The position numbers and the translations under genes were made by a program. A DNA stretch of 64,000 bases from a bacterium (GTDB lineage: Bacteria; Electryoneota; JAOADG01): positions 1-64,000 of the forward strand of contig JAOADG010000001.1 in NCBI GenBank assembly GCA_026417415.1. Direction: 5' to 3'. Each line of letters begins with the position of its first letter. Position 1 is the stretch's first letter. The notes under the pieces were generated by a model, which was not told the DNA's origin, did no database searches, and was given only the letters and a program-made list of their open reading frames with translations. This document shows positions 18,419 through 26,849 of this stretch, one piece after another.

Positions 18419-18948
18419 AATTTTCAATATTATTAAGTTTACTTTTTTGGTTACCTATTATCACATTTGCACAAATGGATGAAGGAGAACCACCACCGGA
18501 TGAATTACCTCCTGTACCTCCAGATTGGAGTGAAAAATTTTATACTGTATTAGTAGCACAAATGACGAAGGTATTGGATATTAAACCCAATCAAGCAACA
18601 AACTTTTTTCCTACCTTCAATCAATTTTACAACGACTTTATGGAATTAAAAAAAGATGAACGTGAAATCATGGTTAAATTACGAAGAATGGGTGCTCCTA
18701 ATTCGGAAGCAACTTCTGCTGAAGTTTCTAAAACCTTAAAATCTTTTCAACAGTTGCAGGAAAAGAAATTGAAACTATTGGATCGTTTCTTAGAGTTTTC
18801 TGTGAACCATTTGGAACCATGGCAAGCTGCACGGATACATCCTTTTTTGATGAGATTTAACGAACGCATTGAACAAGCAGTCAGAGAACGAGTGAGAGAA
18901 AAAATGCACGAACAAAATCCAAGAAGAATGCATCGTATGAGGCCTTAA
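18415..18948 (+). CDS. Periplasmic CpxP/Spy/CnrX-like helical protein
   Basis: The protein has 177 residues with a signal peptide (MKFSILLSLLFWLPIITFAQ). A Pro/Glu-rich linker follows, then a mostly helical domain (about 40-165) resembling the Spy/CpxP/heavy-metal-resistance fold. The usual LTxxQ is relaxed to DIKPNQATNFFPTFNQF. The C-terminus is Arg, His and Met rich (KMHEQNPRRMHRMRP), which could bind metal. It overlaps the putative anti-sigma gene by 4 bp and would act as the periplasmic sensor of the module, as CnrX does for CnrYH. The stress or metal sensed is unknown. It overlaps the next gene by 1 bp. Confidence 0.65.
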   Translation: MKFSILLSLLFWLPIITFAQMDEGEPPPDELPPVPPDWSEKFYTVLVAQMTKVLDIKPNQATNFFPTFNQFYNDFMELKKDEREIMVKLRRMGAPNSEATSAEVSKTLKSFQQLQEKKLKLLDRFLEFSVNHLEPWQAARIHPFLMRFNERIEQAVRERVREKMHEQNPRRMHRMRP

Positions 18949-19715
18949 TGGAACTACGTAAGAAAAAACCAATGATTGCAATCTCACCGTCTATTTGTCA
19001 GAGAGAAACAATTGAATACCATAGTGCAAATGGTTCTTTTCGTAATTATACAGAGACCGCAGTATTACAAAGTGCATATACCAATTGGATTGAAAGTGCA
19101 GGTGGAATCCCGATAACTATTCCAGTTTTGAAATTTACTTCTCAAATTCATGAATTTTTAGAAAGTTTAGATGGAGTTTTGCTTTCAGGTGGCGAAGATT
19201 TAGCCCCTTCATTTTATCACGAAGCACCAATAAACGATTACTGTAAAGGTGACTTGAGAAGAACATGGTATGAAACAGCCATAATTCGAGAAGCAATCAA
19301 ACTGAATAAACCCATTTTTGGAATTTGTCGAGGTATCCAACAACTAAATGTCGTTTTAGGAGGAACCTTGTATCAGGATATTCCAATCCAAATTGGATAT
19401 GAGATCAATCATTCTCAAAGTGGCGTATTGTACGCACATCCTGTTCGAGTTTGTTGGAATAAAATTTCAAAAAATATTTTTGAAAAAGATACCTTCCAAA
19501 CCAATTCTTCACATCATCAAGCGATTAAAGATATCGGAAGCAACGGGATAACATTAGCTGTTACCTTTGATGGTGTCATAGAGGCGATGGCTTGGCCACA
19601 GTTCAATATTCTCGGTGTGCAGTGGCATCCAGAAAGAATGGATCAAGATGAACTTTCTAAAAAATTAGCGAGTATCTTTATTGATATTTGTACAAGGCAA
19701 TTTTCTTTATGGTAA
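18948..19715 (+). CDS. Class I glutamine amidotransferase-like gamma-glutamyl hydrolase (PuuD/peptidase C26 family)
   Basis: The 255-residue protein has the class I amidotransferase fold: LLSGGEDLAPSFY, the nucleophile elbow GICRGIQQLNVVLGG with its Cys, and the His/Glu pair in VQWHPERM. SSHHQAI is the conserved pre-catalytic segment of the gamma-glutamyl-GABA hydrolase family. Such enzymes cleave gamma-glutamyl amides, for example gamma-Glu-GABA in putrescine degradation, or modify other gamma-glutamyl compounds. No other Puu gene is nearby, so the substrate is open. It overlaps both neighbours by a few bases. Confidence 0.85.
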   Translation: MELRKKKPMIAISPSICQRETIEYHSANGSFRNYTETAVLQSAYTNWIESAGGIPITIPVLKFTSQIHEFLESLDGVLLSGGEDLAPSFYHEAPINDYCKGDLRRTWYETAIIREAIKLNKPIFGICRGIQQLNVVLGGTLYQDIPIQIGYEINHSQSGVLYAHPVRVCWNKISKNIFEKDTFQTNSSHHQAIKDIGSNGITLAVTFDGVIEAMAWPQFNILGVQWHPERMDQDELSKKLASIFIDICTRQFSLW

Positions 19716-20740
19716 AAAATGTTTCAATCCAAGCACTTGAATGGCTAACAGATTCAACTCCGATCATTGCTCATTTAATTTTTGCTGTTGGTGAAGATGA
19801 ATGGGTATTTGAAAAAATTCTGCATCGTTTGAAGACACTATTAGAGATTTCATCGGACGAGTACGGGACCCAATCCATTCATTTAGAAGAAACAAATCCT
19901 GAAGAAATTACCAATGCGATTCATACCGATTCTTTTTTCAATGTTGGTAACAGAATTGTATTTCTCCGTGGGCTTCCTTCAGGTAAGCAAAGTAAAGTGA
20001 AGGAAATTTTAAAAGAGAGTTTGAATCATCTATCCGATGCTTCTTTATATTTTATTTGGCTAATAAATGAATTTGATCCTTACAAAAAACCACGGATATA
20101 TCCATACACTGAAATTACTCCAGAAGTAATCATTCGTTTTGATGAACGATCGGATGAAATGATGTTAAAATGGACGAAATATATTGCGAATGAATTAAAA
20201 CTGGTGATGTCACCAAAAATGATGAATCAAATTGCTATGTCTGCAAAGTATCCGTATGAGATTAACAGTTATTTGACTCAAATTTCTGTTTGGGCATCGC
20301 AGGATGGGTATGTTGATGATAATGTCATCACAAAATTAGCACTTGGCGAAATCGAATCAGCAACAGAAGAAGTCGCATTTTATCTATTATTAGGAAATCA
20401 AAAAAAAATGATGGAGACGTTGTACCGATTGGATCAACAACACCTACAAAAAAATGTAACTTCTATGGTTTGGCAATTATCTGCTATTTTGTTTGAAGTA
20501 TGGTATATGATTACTAAGACAGAAACCAGCGAAAAACGATGGACACCATTTTACCGCATACTCAATGATTTAGAAAAATCTAAACAAAAGATTACAGAAA
20601 ACGCGATTTGGAGCACCCTAAAGGACCTTGCTGAGTTGGACTTGTCTTTGAAATCAACCGGTTCTTATCAACAGGGAACACGTTTGTTAGTCCAAACTTT
20701 AATTCCTGCAGTATCCAGATTTCAAGCGGGAACGAAATAA
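19709..20740 (+). CDS. holA: DNA polymerase III delta subunit (HolA)
   Basis: This 343-residue protein has the arrangement of the clamp-loader delta subunit. It has an N-terminal AAA-like domain without Walker motifs (GEDEWVFEKIL, FFNVGNRIVFLRGLP) and a C-terminal collar domain ending LKDLAELDLSLKSTG and LLVQTLI, the best conserved HolA region. Delta opens the beta sliding clamp during loading. I start at the ATG at 19709, where the family alignment begins, instead of the TTG at 19688; this overlaps the previous gene by 7 bp. It is a divergent but complete family member. Confidence 0.82.
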   Translation: MVKNVSIQALEWLTDSTPIIAHLIFAVGEDEWVFEKILHRLKTLLEISSDEYGTQSIHLEETNPEEITNAIHTDSFFNVGNRIVFLRGLPSGKQSKVKEILKESLNHLSDASLYFIWLINEFDPYKKPRIYPYTEITPEVIIRFDERSDEMMLKWTKYIANELKLVMSPKMMNQIAMSAKYPYEINSYLTQISVWASQDGYVDDNVITKLALGEIESATEEVAFYLLLGNQKKMMETLYRLDQQHLQKNVTSMVWQLSAILFEVWYMITKTETSEKRWTPFYRILNDLEKSKQKITENAIWSTLKDLAELDLSLKSTGSYQQGTRLLVQTLIPAVSRFQAGTK

Positions 20741-20821
20741 ACCTTTGAAGCGTTTTAAGAGTATGAACAACATAAACAACTTGCCGTATTGAATGTAAAA
20801 TTTCAAGTACTTGAGGAAAGT

Positions 20822-21409
20822 ATGGGTTTACCAGCAAGAGATTGGCTCGAGAGTAAAAACAACCAAGAACTTATGATATTATTCCAAAACGGTGAAGAAT
20901 CTGCATTTGACACGTTGATGCAAAGATTTCAAGATCCTTTGTATTCTTTTATAGTCAGAATGCTAAATGATAAGAATTGTGCAAGAGATATTTTGCAAGA
21001 CACATTTTTAAAAGTTTGGGAAAAACGTCATCAATACAAAGAAATTGGACAATTTTCAACTTGGGTTTACACCATCGCTACGAATTTAGTGAGAACTGAA
21101 TTAAGAAAAAGGAAGATTAGAAGATGGATTCCCTTATCTACTCGCGATAGTAATGAGTTAGAGATTGATCCACAAGATCCAAATGCAGGTCCAGAAGAAT
21201 TGGCAAATAGTAGCGATTTACGTGTAAAGATCAATCAAGCATTAAAAAAATTGCCAGTTGAGTATCGTGAAGTGATCATACTACGAGACATAAATGATTT
21301 ATCTTATGAAGAAGTTGCACAAGTATTGAAAATCCCTTTGGGAACAGTAAAATCAAGAGTGAATCGTGGAAGACAAAAAATGCAGGAGATGCTTAAAGAA
21401 TATTTGTAA
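20822..21409 (+). CDS. ECF-type RNA polymerase sigma factor (second copy)
   Basis: The protein has 195 residues. Region 2 carries CARDILQDTFLKVWEKRHQY and FSTWVYTIATNLVRTELRKRK; region 4 carries LPVEYREVIILRDINDLSYEEVAQVLKIPLGTVKSRVNRGR. The ATG at 20822 is preferred because GAGGAAAG lies 4-5 nt upstream; a TTG at 20789 would add 11 residues without such support. It belongs to the RpoE-like class linked to zinc-binding anti-sigmas, and the next gene, 11 bp downstream, is one. It is unrelated at the detail level to the sigma factor at 17381. Confidence 0.93.
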   Translation: MGLPARDWLESKNNQELMILFQNGEESAFDTLMQRFQDPLYSFIVRMLNDKNCARDILQDTFLKVWEKRHQYKEIGQFSTWVYTIATNLVRTELRKRKIRRWIPLSTRDSNELEIDPQDPNAGPEELANSSDLRVKINQALKKLPVEYREVIILRDINDLSYEEVAQVLKIPLGTVKSRVNRGRQKMQEMLKEYL

Positions 21410-21420
21410 ACGAGGAAAAA

Positions 21421-21936
21421 ATGAATTGTTCAGAATTTGAAAAGAATTTTTTAGATGCAAAAAATCATAAGTTAAATGTTACACTTCAAGACGATTGGAA
21501 TAAACACAAAGAAGAGTGTAAACAATGTCAAGCTTATTCTGAAAAAGTGGATTATTATCGAAAACGGTTACAAACATTAGGTTTTGAAAGTGTGCCCTAT
21601 CCTGTTACAAAGAGCGATGTGCTTTACCGATTTAGAAAAAAGAGAAGTGAAAAGAAAAAAAGTTATTTAGTTCAGACGCTTAGTTTTGCTACAGGAACTG
21701 TAGTAGGAGCACTTTTGTTTTTAACTCTTGTTTCCAATAAACTAACAAACCTAAAAGAAAATTCTATTCAACAACCAGTACCTTTGGTTCAAGAAGCACC
21801 GCAGTCCAAACAAATCAAGGAATCCAATGTTGTCGAAAATAAGAATTCTATAGTGGATACTTTAGAGAATCAGAAAAATATCCACAAGTTGCCTAAAAGT
21901 TTTGATAAAAAATTTCAAATTGTGTCAGGTCAATAG
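21421..21936 (+). CDS. Zinc-type anti-sigma factor, one membrane span
   Basis: The protein has 171 residues. The cytoplasmic N-terminal domain carries H-x3-C-x2-C (HKEECKQC) plus an earlier Cys, the zinc-binding anti-sigma (ZAS) signature. A membrane span lies at about 88-106 (FATGTVVGALLFLTLVS), followed by a Gln/Pro/Asn-rich tail without an obvious fold. It probably sequesters the ECF sigma encoded just upstream and releases it on an envelope signal. A hairpin terminator follows the stop codon, so the sigma/anti-sigma pair ends this transcription unit. Confidence 0.85.
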   Translation: MNCSEFEKNFLDAKNHKLNVTLQDDWNKHKEECKQCQAYSEKVDYYRKRLQTLGFESVPYPVTKSDVLYRFRKKRSEKKKSYLVQTLSFATGTVVGALLFLTLVSNKLTNLKENSIQQPVPLVQEAPQSKQIKESNVVENKNSIVDTLENQKNIHKLPKSFDKKFQIVSGQ

Positions 21937-21953
21937 ACGTTTTAACGATAGGT

Positions 21954-21976
21954 AAAGGGCGCTTTTAGCGCCCTTT
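21954..21976 (+). terminator. Intrinsic terminator after the second sigma/anti-sigma pair
   Basis: This is a 10-bp perfect stem (AAAGGGCGCT/AGCGCCCTTT) with a TTT loop, followed by CGTATTTTAT. It is G+C rich against an AT-rich background and separates the anti-sigma gene from deoB. Confidence 0.8.
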
Positions 21977-22005
21977 CGTATTTTATATAACTTGGAACAA
22001 AAATC

Positions 22006-23169
22006 ATGCGAGTACTAATTCTTGTTTTAGACGGTGTCGGTTGTGGAGAAGCACCTGATGCAGTTCTTTACAACGATGTTGGATCAAACACTTTAAGTAA
22101 TCTTGCAAAATTAAGACCGTTATTCTTACCAAATCTTCAGAAATTAGGTTTGGGCAATACAACGAAAATTTGTGGTGTGCAACCAACGGAATCAGTGGGT
22201 TGTTGGGGTATTTTGAAACCTAAATCTGCCGGAAAAGATTCGACTACAGGTCATTGGGAAATTGCAGGTTTAATCACTCATACACCTTTTCCCGTATTTC
22301 CAAATGGTTTTCCTGAAGAAGTCATTCAAAAGATTAGAGAGATTTCTCAAAGAAATTGTATCGGCAATTGCGTTGCATCAGGTACAGAAATCATTCAACG
22401 TTTAGGTGATGAACATATTCAAAGTGGCGCCCTTATTGTTTATACATCAGCTGATTCTGTTTTACAAATTGCAGCCCATGAAGAAGTTGTTCCGTTAGAA
22501 GAATTGTACCAAATTTGTAATACAATTCGAAATGAGTTCTTTGATGGACCCTATGCCGTCGGTCGTGTGATTGCAAGACCCTTTTTAGGAACTACCAACC
22601 ATTATTATCGCACGAAAAATAGGCACGATTGGACTTTGGATCCTAAAGGAACGACGGTTTTAGATGAACTTAAAAAAAATGGAATATCAGTGACTTCAAT
22701 CGGAAAGGTGTATGATTTGTTTAATGGAAAAGGGTTTACAAACTCTCGTCCTACGAAAACCAATCGTGATAGTATTCAAGAAATTCTCTCGTGGCTTTAT
22801 TCAAATGAAACTGGTATCGCATTTGCAAACTTGATTGACTTTGACCAACTTTATGGACACAGAAATGATATTGAAGGTTTTGCAAATGCATTAGAACAAT
22901 TTGATGCTGATTTGTATCAAATTCTTTGTCATATACGAAAAGAGGATATTCTAATCATTACATCGGATCACGGCAACGATCCGACTACTCCTTCAACAGA
23001 TCATTCTCGAGAATGTGTCCCTTTACTTGTATTCGGTGATAGAATCAGAAAAAATTATTTTATTGGTATTCGGGAAACTTATGCGGATATTGCGAAAACA
23101 ATAGCAGATAGATTTGATATTTCTTGGAACGGAGACGGTACATCTTTTTGGAAAGATATAGCATTATGA
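22006..23169 (+). CDS. deoB: Phosphopentomutase
   Basis: The 387-residue protein belongs to the alkaline-phosphatase superfamily. Features are the N-terminal metal site (VLILVLDGVGCGEAPDA), KDSTTGHWEIAG with the phospho-acceptor Thr, the cap domain, FANLIDFDQLYGHR, and the C-terminal metal ligands SDHGNDPTTPSTDHSRE. DeoB interconverts (deoxy)ribose-1-phosphate and (deoxy)ribose-5-phosphate, joining nucleoside phosphorolysis to the pentose phosphate pool. This complements the nucleoside phosphorylase encoded at 7314-8054. Its stop codon overlaps the start of rdgB (ATGA). Confidence 0.95.
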   Translation: MRVLILVLDGVGCGEAPDAVLYNDVGSNTLSNLAKLRPLFLPNLQKLGLGNTTKICGVQPTESVGCWGILKPKSAGKDSTTGHWEIAGLITHTPFPVFPNGFPEEVIQKIREISQRNCIGNCVASGTEIIQRLGDEHIQSGALIVYTSADSVLQIAAHEEVVPLEELYQICNTIRNEFFDGPYAVGRVIARPFLGTTNHYYRTKNRHDWTLDPKGTTVLDELKKNGISVTSIGKVYDLFNGKGFTNSRPTKTNRDSIQEILSWLYSNETGIAFANLIDFDQLYGHRNDIEGFANALEQFDADLYQILCHIRKEDILIITSDHGNDPTTPSTDHSRECVPLLVFGDRIRKNYFIGIRETYADIAKTIADRFDISWNGDGTSFWKDIAL

Positions 23170-23759
23170 TTTGGGTAATTGGAACCACTAATCCTAACAA
23201 ATTTTCAGAAATTGTTCATATCTTAAACTCTCTTCCCGTTCAATTTATGTCTATCTCAAATTGGAATGTAATCGAACCTGAAGAAATTGGAACATCTCTA
23301 TTAGAAAATGCTCAAATTAAATCAAGATATTATCATAGAATGACTAAACAATTATGTATTGCAGACGATACTGGACTTTTTGTCGAAGCTTTGAATGGTG
23401 AACCGGGGATTTATGCTGCAAGGTACGCGGGTGAAAATTCTACCTACAAAGAAAATAGAGTAAAATTAATTGAGCGTTTAAAACCTTATCCACAACCCTG
23501 GCGAGCGTATTTTGAAACTGTAATTAGCATTACTTGGAAAGACGGTGAATGGCACGGAAGCGGAATTGCAAAAGGAAGAATAATTCCAGAAGAGCGTGGT
23601 TCGTTGGGTTTTGGATACGATCCTATTTTTATTCCCGATGGATGGAACAAGACATTTGCTGAAATGAGTGAATTAGAAAAAAATTCAATTTCTCATAGGT
23701 ATCTAGCGTTAATAAAAATTTTAGATGCGGTCTCTAAAAATAGAATTCCAATTTATTAG
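23166..23759 (+). CDS. rdgB: RdgB/HAM1 family XTP/dITP pyrophosphatase
   Basis: The 197-residue protein matches Ham1-type nucleotide-sanitising enzymes: TNPNKFSEI at the N-terminus, ENAQIKSRYY, ADDTGLFVEALNGEPGIYAARYAG with the metal-binding acidic residues, GFGYDPIF and the SHRYLAL C-terminal motif. It hydrolyses non-canonical purine triphosphates (dITP, XTP) to monophosphates. The ATG at 23166 overlaps the deoB stop by 4 bp, showing translational coupling; the longer frame from 23124 lies inside deoB and is not needed. Confidence 0.93.
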   Translation: MIWVIGTTNPNKFSEIVHILNSLPVQFMSISNWNVIEPEEIGTSLLENAQIKSRYYHRMTKQLCIADDTGLFVEALNGEPGIYAARYAGENSTYKENRVKLIERLKPYPQPWRAYFETVISITWKDGEWHGSGIAKGRIIPEERGSLGFGYDPIFIPDGWNKTFAEMSELEKNSISHRYLALIKILDAVSKNRIPIY

Positions 23760-23762
23760 ATT

Positions 23763-24923
23763 ATGAACAGAATTTATTTAGATCACGCAGCCACTACACC
23801 ATTGCATTCAAGTGTAATTGAAGCGATTAACCGTTCAATTCGCGAAGCTTGGGGGAATCCCAGTTCGTTGCATTTTGAAGGTAGAACTGCAAGAAAATAC
23901 CGTGAACAAGCAAGAGAGCAAGTAGCTGCGCTACTGCAATGTTCACCTGAAGAAATCTATTTTACAAGTAGTGGAAGTGAGTCGGATCAATGGGCTATTC
24001 AAGGCACGATCTCAATAGTCCAAAAAGAAAAAAAACAACCAAGAATAATAGTTGGTGAAATAGAGCATTCAGCAGTTAGAAACATTTGTAAGAAATTTCA
24101 ATCTTGGGGGTTTGATGTTCAATGGTTAAAACCAGATAAATGGGGAAGATATCAAGTTGATGGTTTAGCACAATTGTTAAATTCAGATACTATTTTGGTA
24201 TCATTAATGTATTGCAACAACGAAATAGGTACGATACAAGAAATAGAGAAATTATGTGAATTAAGTCATCGTGTCGGAGCATTATTTCATACGGATGCTG
24301 TCCAAGCATTAGGGAAATTGCCATCTCCAATTTTATACAAACCAGATTTAGTATCCATTTCTGCACATAAGATCAATGGTCCTAAAGGTGTCGGTGCATT
24401 GTACATACGAAGTGGAATTAAGTTTTCACCATGGATAGCTGAAGCCAGTCAAGAAAAAGGGATGCATGCAGGTACAGAAGCCATGCCTGCCATTGTCGGA
24501 TTTGGAGCTGCATGTGAATTATGGAATACTCATCAAAATGAATTTCAAAATCATTTAAGGAATATAAAAAGTGTATTTCTCAAGGAATTACAAAAAAACT
24601 GTGAAGATTACGAAATTATTTCACCAAATGAAAATTGTAGTGATACCATTGTCAATATCCGTTTTCCTGAGTTAGAAGCAGAGGCATTACTTTTGGGTTT
24701 TGATTTAGCAGGTGTGGCTGCATCTGCGGGCTCTGCTTGTGCAAGTGGTGCTTTGAAACCTTCGCCAGTATTACTTAGTATTGGACTATCCGAAAAAGAG
24801 GCCAACGAATGTATAAGATTTAGTTTTGGACCATTTTTGACAGAAGAAGAAATTATACAAGCGGTACAGAGGATCACTCAAATTGTAAACAAGCAAAGAA
24901 AAATTCAAAAGGGAATTGGATAA
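23763..24923 (+). CDS. Cysteine desulfurase (NifS/IscS family)
   Basis: The 386-residue class V PLP enzyme has the LDHAATTPLH N-terminus, the PLP lysine in SAHKINGPKGVGALY and the active-site Cys in SAGSACASGALKPS. The extended SxCxSG loop indicates the group I (NifS/IscS) type. It removes sulfur from cysteine to form a persulfide used for Fe-S clusters and tRNA thiolation. It is directly upstream of mnmA (0-bp gap), so it probably feeds 2-thiouridine synthesis. Because this genome carries a tRNA-Sec gene, selenium delivery is a formal possibility, but nothing in the sequence shows it. Confidence 0.93.
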   Translation: MNRIYLDHAATTPLHSSVIEAINRSIREAWGNPSSLHFEGRTARKYREQAREQVAALLQCSPEEIYFTSSGSESDQWAIQGTISIVQKEKKQPRIIVGEIEHSAVRNICKKFQSWGFDVQWLKPDKWGRYQVDGLAQLLNSDTILVSLMYCNNEIGTIQEIEKLCELSHRVGALFHTDAVQALGKLPSPILYKPDLVSISAHKINGPKGVGALYIRSGIKFSPWIAEASQEKGMHAGTEAMPAIVGFGAACELWNTHQNEFQNHLRNIKSVFLKELQKNCEDYEIISPNENCSDTIVNIRFPELEAEALLLGFDLAGVAASAGSACASGALKPSPVLLSIGLSEKEANECIRFSFGPFLTEEEIIQAVQRITQIVNKQRKIQKGIG

Positions 24924-26039
24924 GTGAACTTTGATGCTATTTTAAGAAAAAAAGAAAAATATGTTCTTCATTTAAGAAATCAGTATAAAGGTGCAAGCGT
25001 ATTGGTTGCAATGTCTGGTGGCGTGGATAGTTCCGTTGCCGCTTTTCTTTTAGCAGAAGCAGGGCTTAAAGTAATCGGAGTACATTTTCGACTAATAGAA
25101 AATTCATTAAATCAATCAAAAGGCTGCTGCCATACTGGAAGTGCAATAGATGTTCAACGTGTGTGTGATAGGATTGGCGCTTCATCTTATGTATGGAATT
25201 TAACCAATCAATTTCAGAGCAAAGTGATTGAGTATTTTGAAAATAGTTACTTTCATGGAGAAACACCAAACCCTTGTATTGAATGCAATCGTGAGTTGAA
25301 ATGGGGTGAAATGTGGAAGAGAAAATTATCTTTAGGGATTGATTTTATTGCTACAGGCCACTATGCAAGAATGATTCAAATTTATGGAAAAAAATGGATA
25401 GCAAGAGCGACGGATTACAACAAAGACCAATCCTACGCATTATGGGTAATACCTGAAGAGAAAAGAGATACAACCATTTTTCCATTGGGTATTTTTAGAA
25501 AGTCAGAAATTCGTACAATTGCTAATTTTTATCATTTACCTACTGCACATACCCCTGAAAGTCAAGATATTTGTTTTTTAGCAGGTTCGGATTATCGTAC
25601 TTGGTTAGCACAACGAAAGCAATCAAATCAATCAGGATGGATAAGGGATTCATCAGGACGGATCGTTGGACAACATTCAGGAATTTTTAATTACACCATA
25701 GGACAAAGAAAGGGATTAGGAGGAGGTTTTTCTGAACCACAATACGTGATAGAAACTCGATTAGAAACTTCTGAAGTTATTATAGGAGATCTTGAACAGT
25801 TGTATTTTAAAGAAATTGTTATACGTGATGTGATTGGAATTATACCCAAACAGCCCGTTTTAGTACAAGTACGATATAAAGATAAAGGTGTTCTTGCAAA
25901 TGCAATTCCTCTCGAAAACAATGGTGCGAAAGTTATCTTTTTTGAACCTGTAAGAGCACCTGCTATTGGGCAAAGTGCAGTAGGATATATTGGAGACCGT
26001 TTAGTATTTGGTGGAATAATCCATCAAATCGATAAATAA
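24924..26039 (+). CDS. mnmA: tRNA-specific 2-thiouridylase MnmA
   Basis: The 371-residue protein starts at GTG directly after the cysteine desulfurase stop. Features are the PP-loop MSGGVDSSVAAF, the CC pair with SAIDVQRVCDRIG, the catalytic Cys in NPCIECNRELKWG, ATGHYAR, the second catalytic Cys in ESQDICFLAG and the C-terminal beta-barrel (GQRKGLGGG). It thiolates U34 in the wobble position of tRNA-Lys, Glu and Gln. The pairing with the upstream desulfurase gives a complete sulfur-donor and acceptor unit. Confidence 0.95.
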   Translation: MNFDAILRKKEKYVLHLRNQYKGASVLVAMSGGVDSSVAAFLLAEAGLKVIGVHFRLIENSLNQSKGCCHTGSAIDVQRVCDRIGASSYVWNLTNQFQSKVIEYFENSYFHGETPNPCIECNRELKWGEMWKRKLSLGIDFIATGHYARMIQIYGKKWIARATDYNKDQSYALWVIPEEKRDTTIFPLGIFRKSEIRTIANFYHLPTAHTPESQDICFLAGSDYRTWLAQRKQSNQSGWIRDSSGRIVGQHSGIFNYTIGQRKGLGGGFSEPQYVIETRLETSEVIIGDLEQLYFKEIVIRDVIGIIPKQPVLVQVRYKDKGVLANAIPLENNGAKVIFFEPVRAPAIGQSAVGYIGDRLVFGGIIHQIDK

Positions 26040-26049
26040 AGGCACATAT

Positions 26050-26844
26050 ATGAACCAACGAATCACAACACGTCGTATTCGACAAATGAAAAATCAGCAA
26101 CGTATTGTTGCATTGACTGCATACGATTACACTACGGCTAAATTAGTGGATGCTGCACAAGTGGATATCATCTTGATCGGCGATTCCTTAGGAATGGTGA
26201 TACAAGGGGAAGAAACTACAATACCAGTGACACTCGATCAGATGATTTATCATTGCCGAATTGTTTCTAAAGCCGTGCAACGTGCATTGGTGGTTGGAGA
26301 TATGCCTTTTGCCAGTTATTCAGAATCGATAGAACAGGGGTATCGGAATGCCATACGAGTGGTTCAGGATGGACGTGTCTCTGCAGTAAAATTGGAGGGT
26401 GGATTTGACATTATTCCCCTTGTTCAAAAGCTAACTAAATTTGGTGTACCTGTAATGGGGCATATCGGGTTACAACCGCAATCAGTATTACAATATGGTG
26501 GATATGTATTACAAGGAAATGCGGAAGAAAAAACACTCATTGAAGAAGCAAAAGCGTTAGAAGGTGCAGGAGCATTTTGCATTGTACTTGAAAAAGTAAG
26601 TGTGAAAACGGCTGAAAAAATTACGAACTCCATTTCAATTCCAACAATCGGTATTGCCTCTGGTCCTTACTGTGATGGTCAAATCTTGGTTTTTCACGAT
26701 GTATTAGGGTTACAACCGGAAGTTCATTATAAATTTGTGAGAAGGTATGCAGAAATTGGATTATTAATTAAAAATGCGATAGAGAGGTATGCGAATGATG
26801 TGCGTGAATCAAATTTCCCTTCAATTAATGAATCATATGAGTAA
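26050..26844 (+). CDS. panB: 3-methyl-2-oxobutanoate hydroxymethyltransferase
   Basis: The 264-residue TIM-barrel enzyme has all family blocks: ALTAYDYTTAKLVD, ILIGDSLGMVIQG, GDMPFASY, AVKLEGG, PVMGHIGLQPQS and TIGIASGPYCDGQILVFHD. PanB transfers a hydroxymethyl group from methylene-tetrahydrofolate to 2-oxoisovalerate, giving ketopantoate, the first committed step of pantothenate and CoA synthesis. It is followed 5 bp later by panC, the usual pairing. Confidence 0.96.
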   Translation: MNQRITTRRIRQMKNQQRIVALTAYDYTTAKLVDAAQVDIILIGDSLGMVIQGEETTIPVTLDQMIYHCRIVSKAVQRALVVGDMPFASYSESIEQGYRNAIRVVQDGRVSAVKLEGGFDIIPLVQKLTKFGVPVMGHIGLQPQSVLQYGGYVLQGNAEEKTLIEEAKALEGAGAFCIVLEKVSVKTAEKITNSISIPTIGIASGPYCDGQILVFHDVLGLQPEVHYKFVRRYAEIGLLIKNAIERYANDVRESNFPSINESYE

Positions 26845-26849
26845 TTTCA

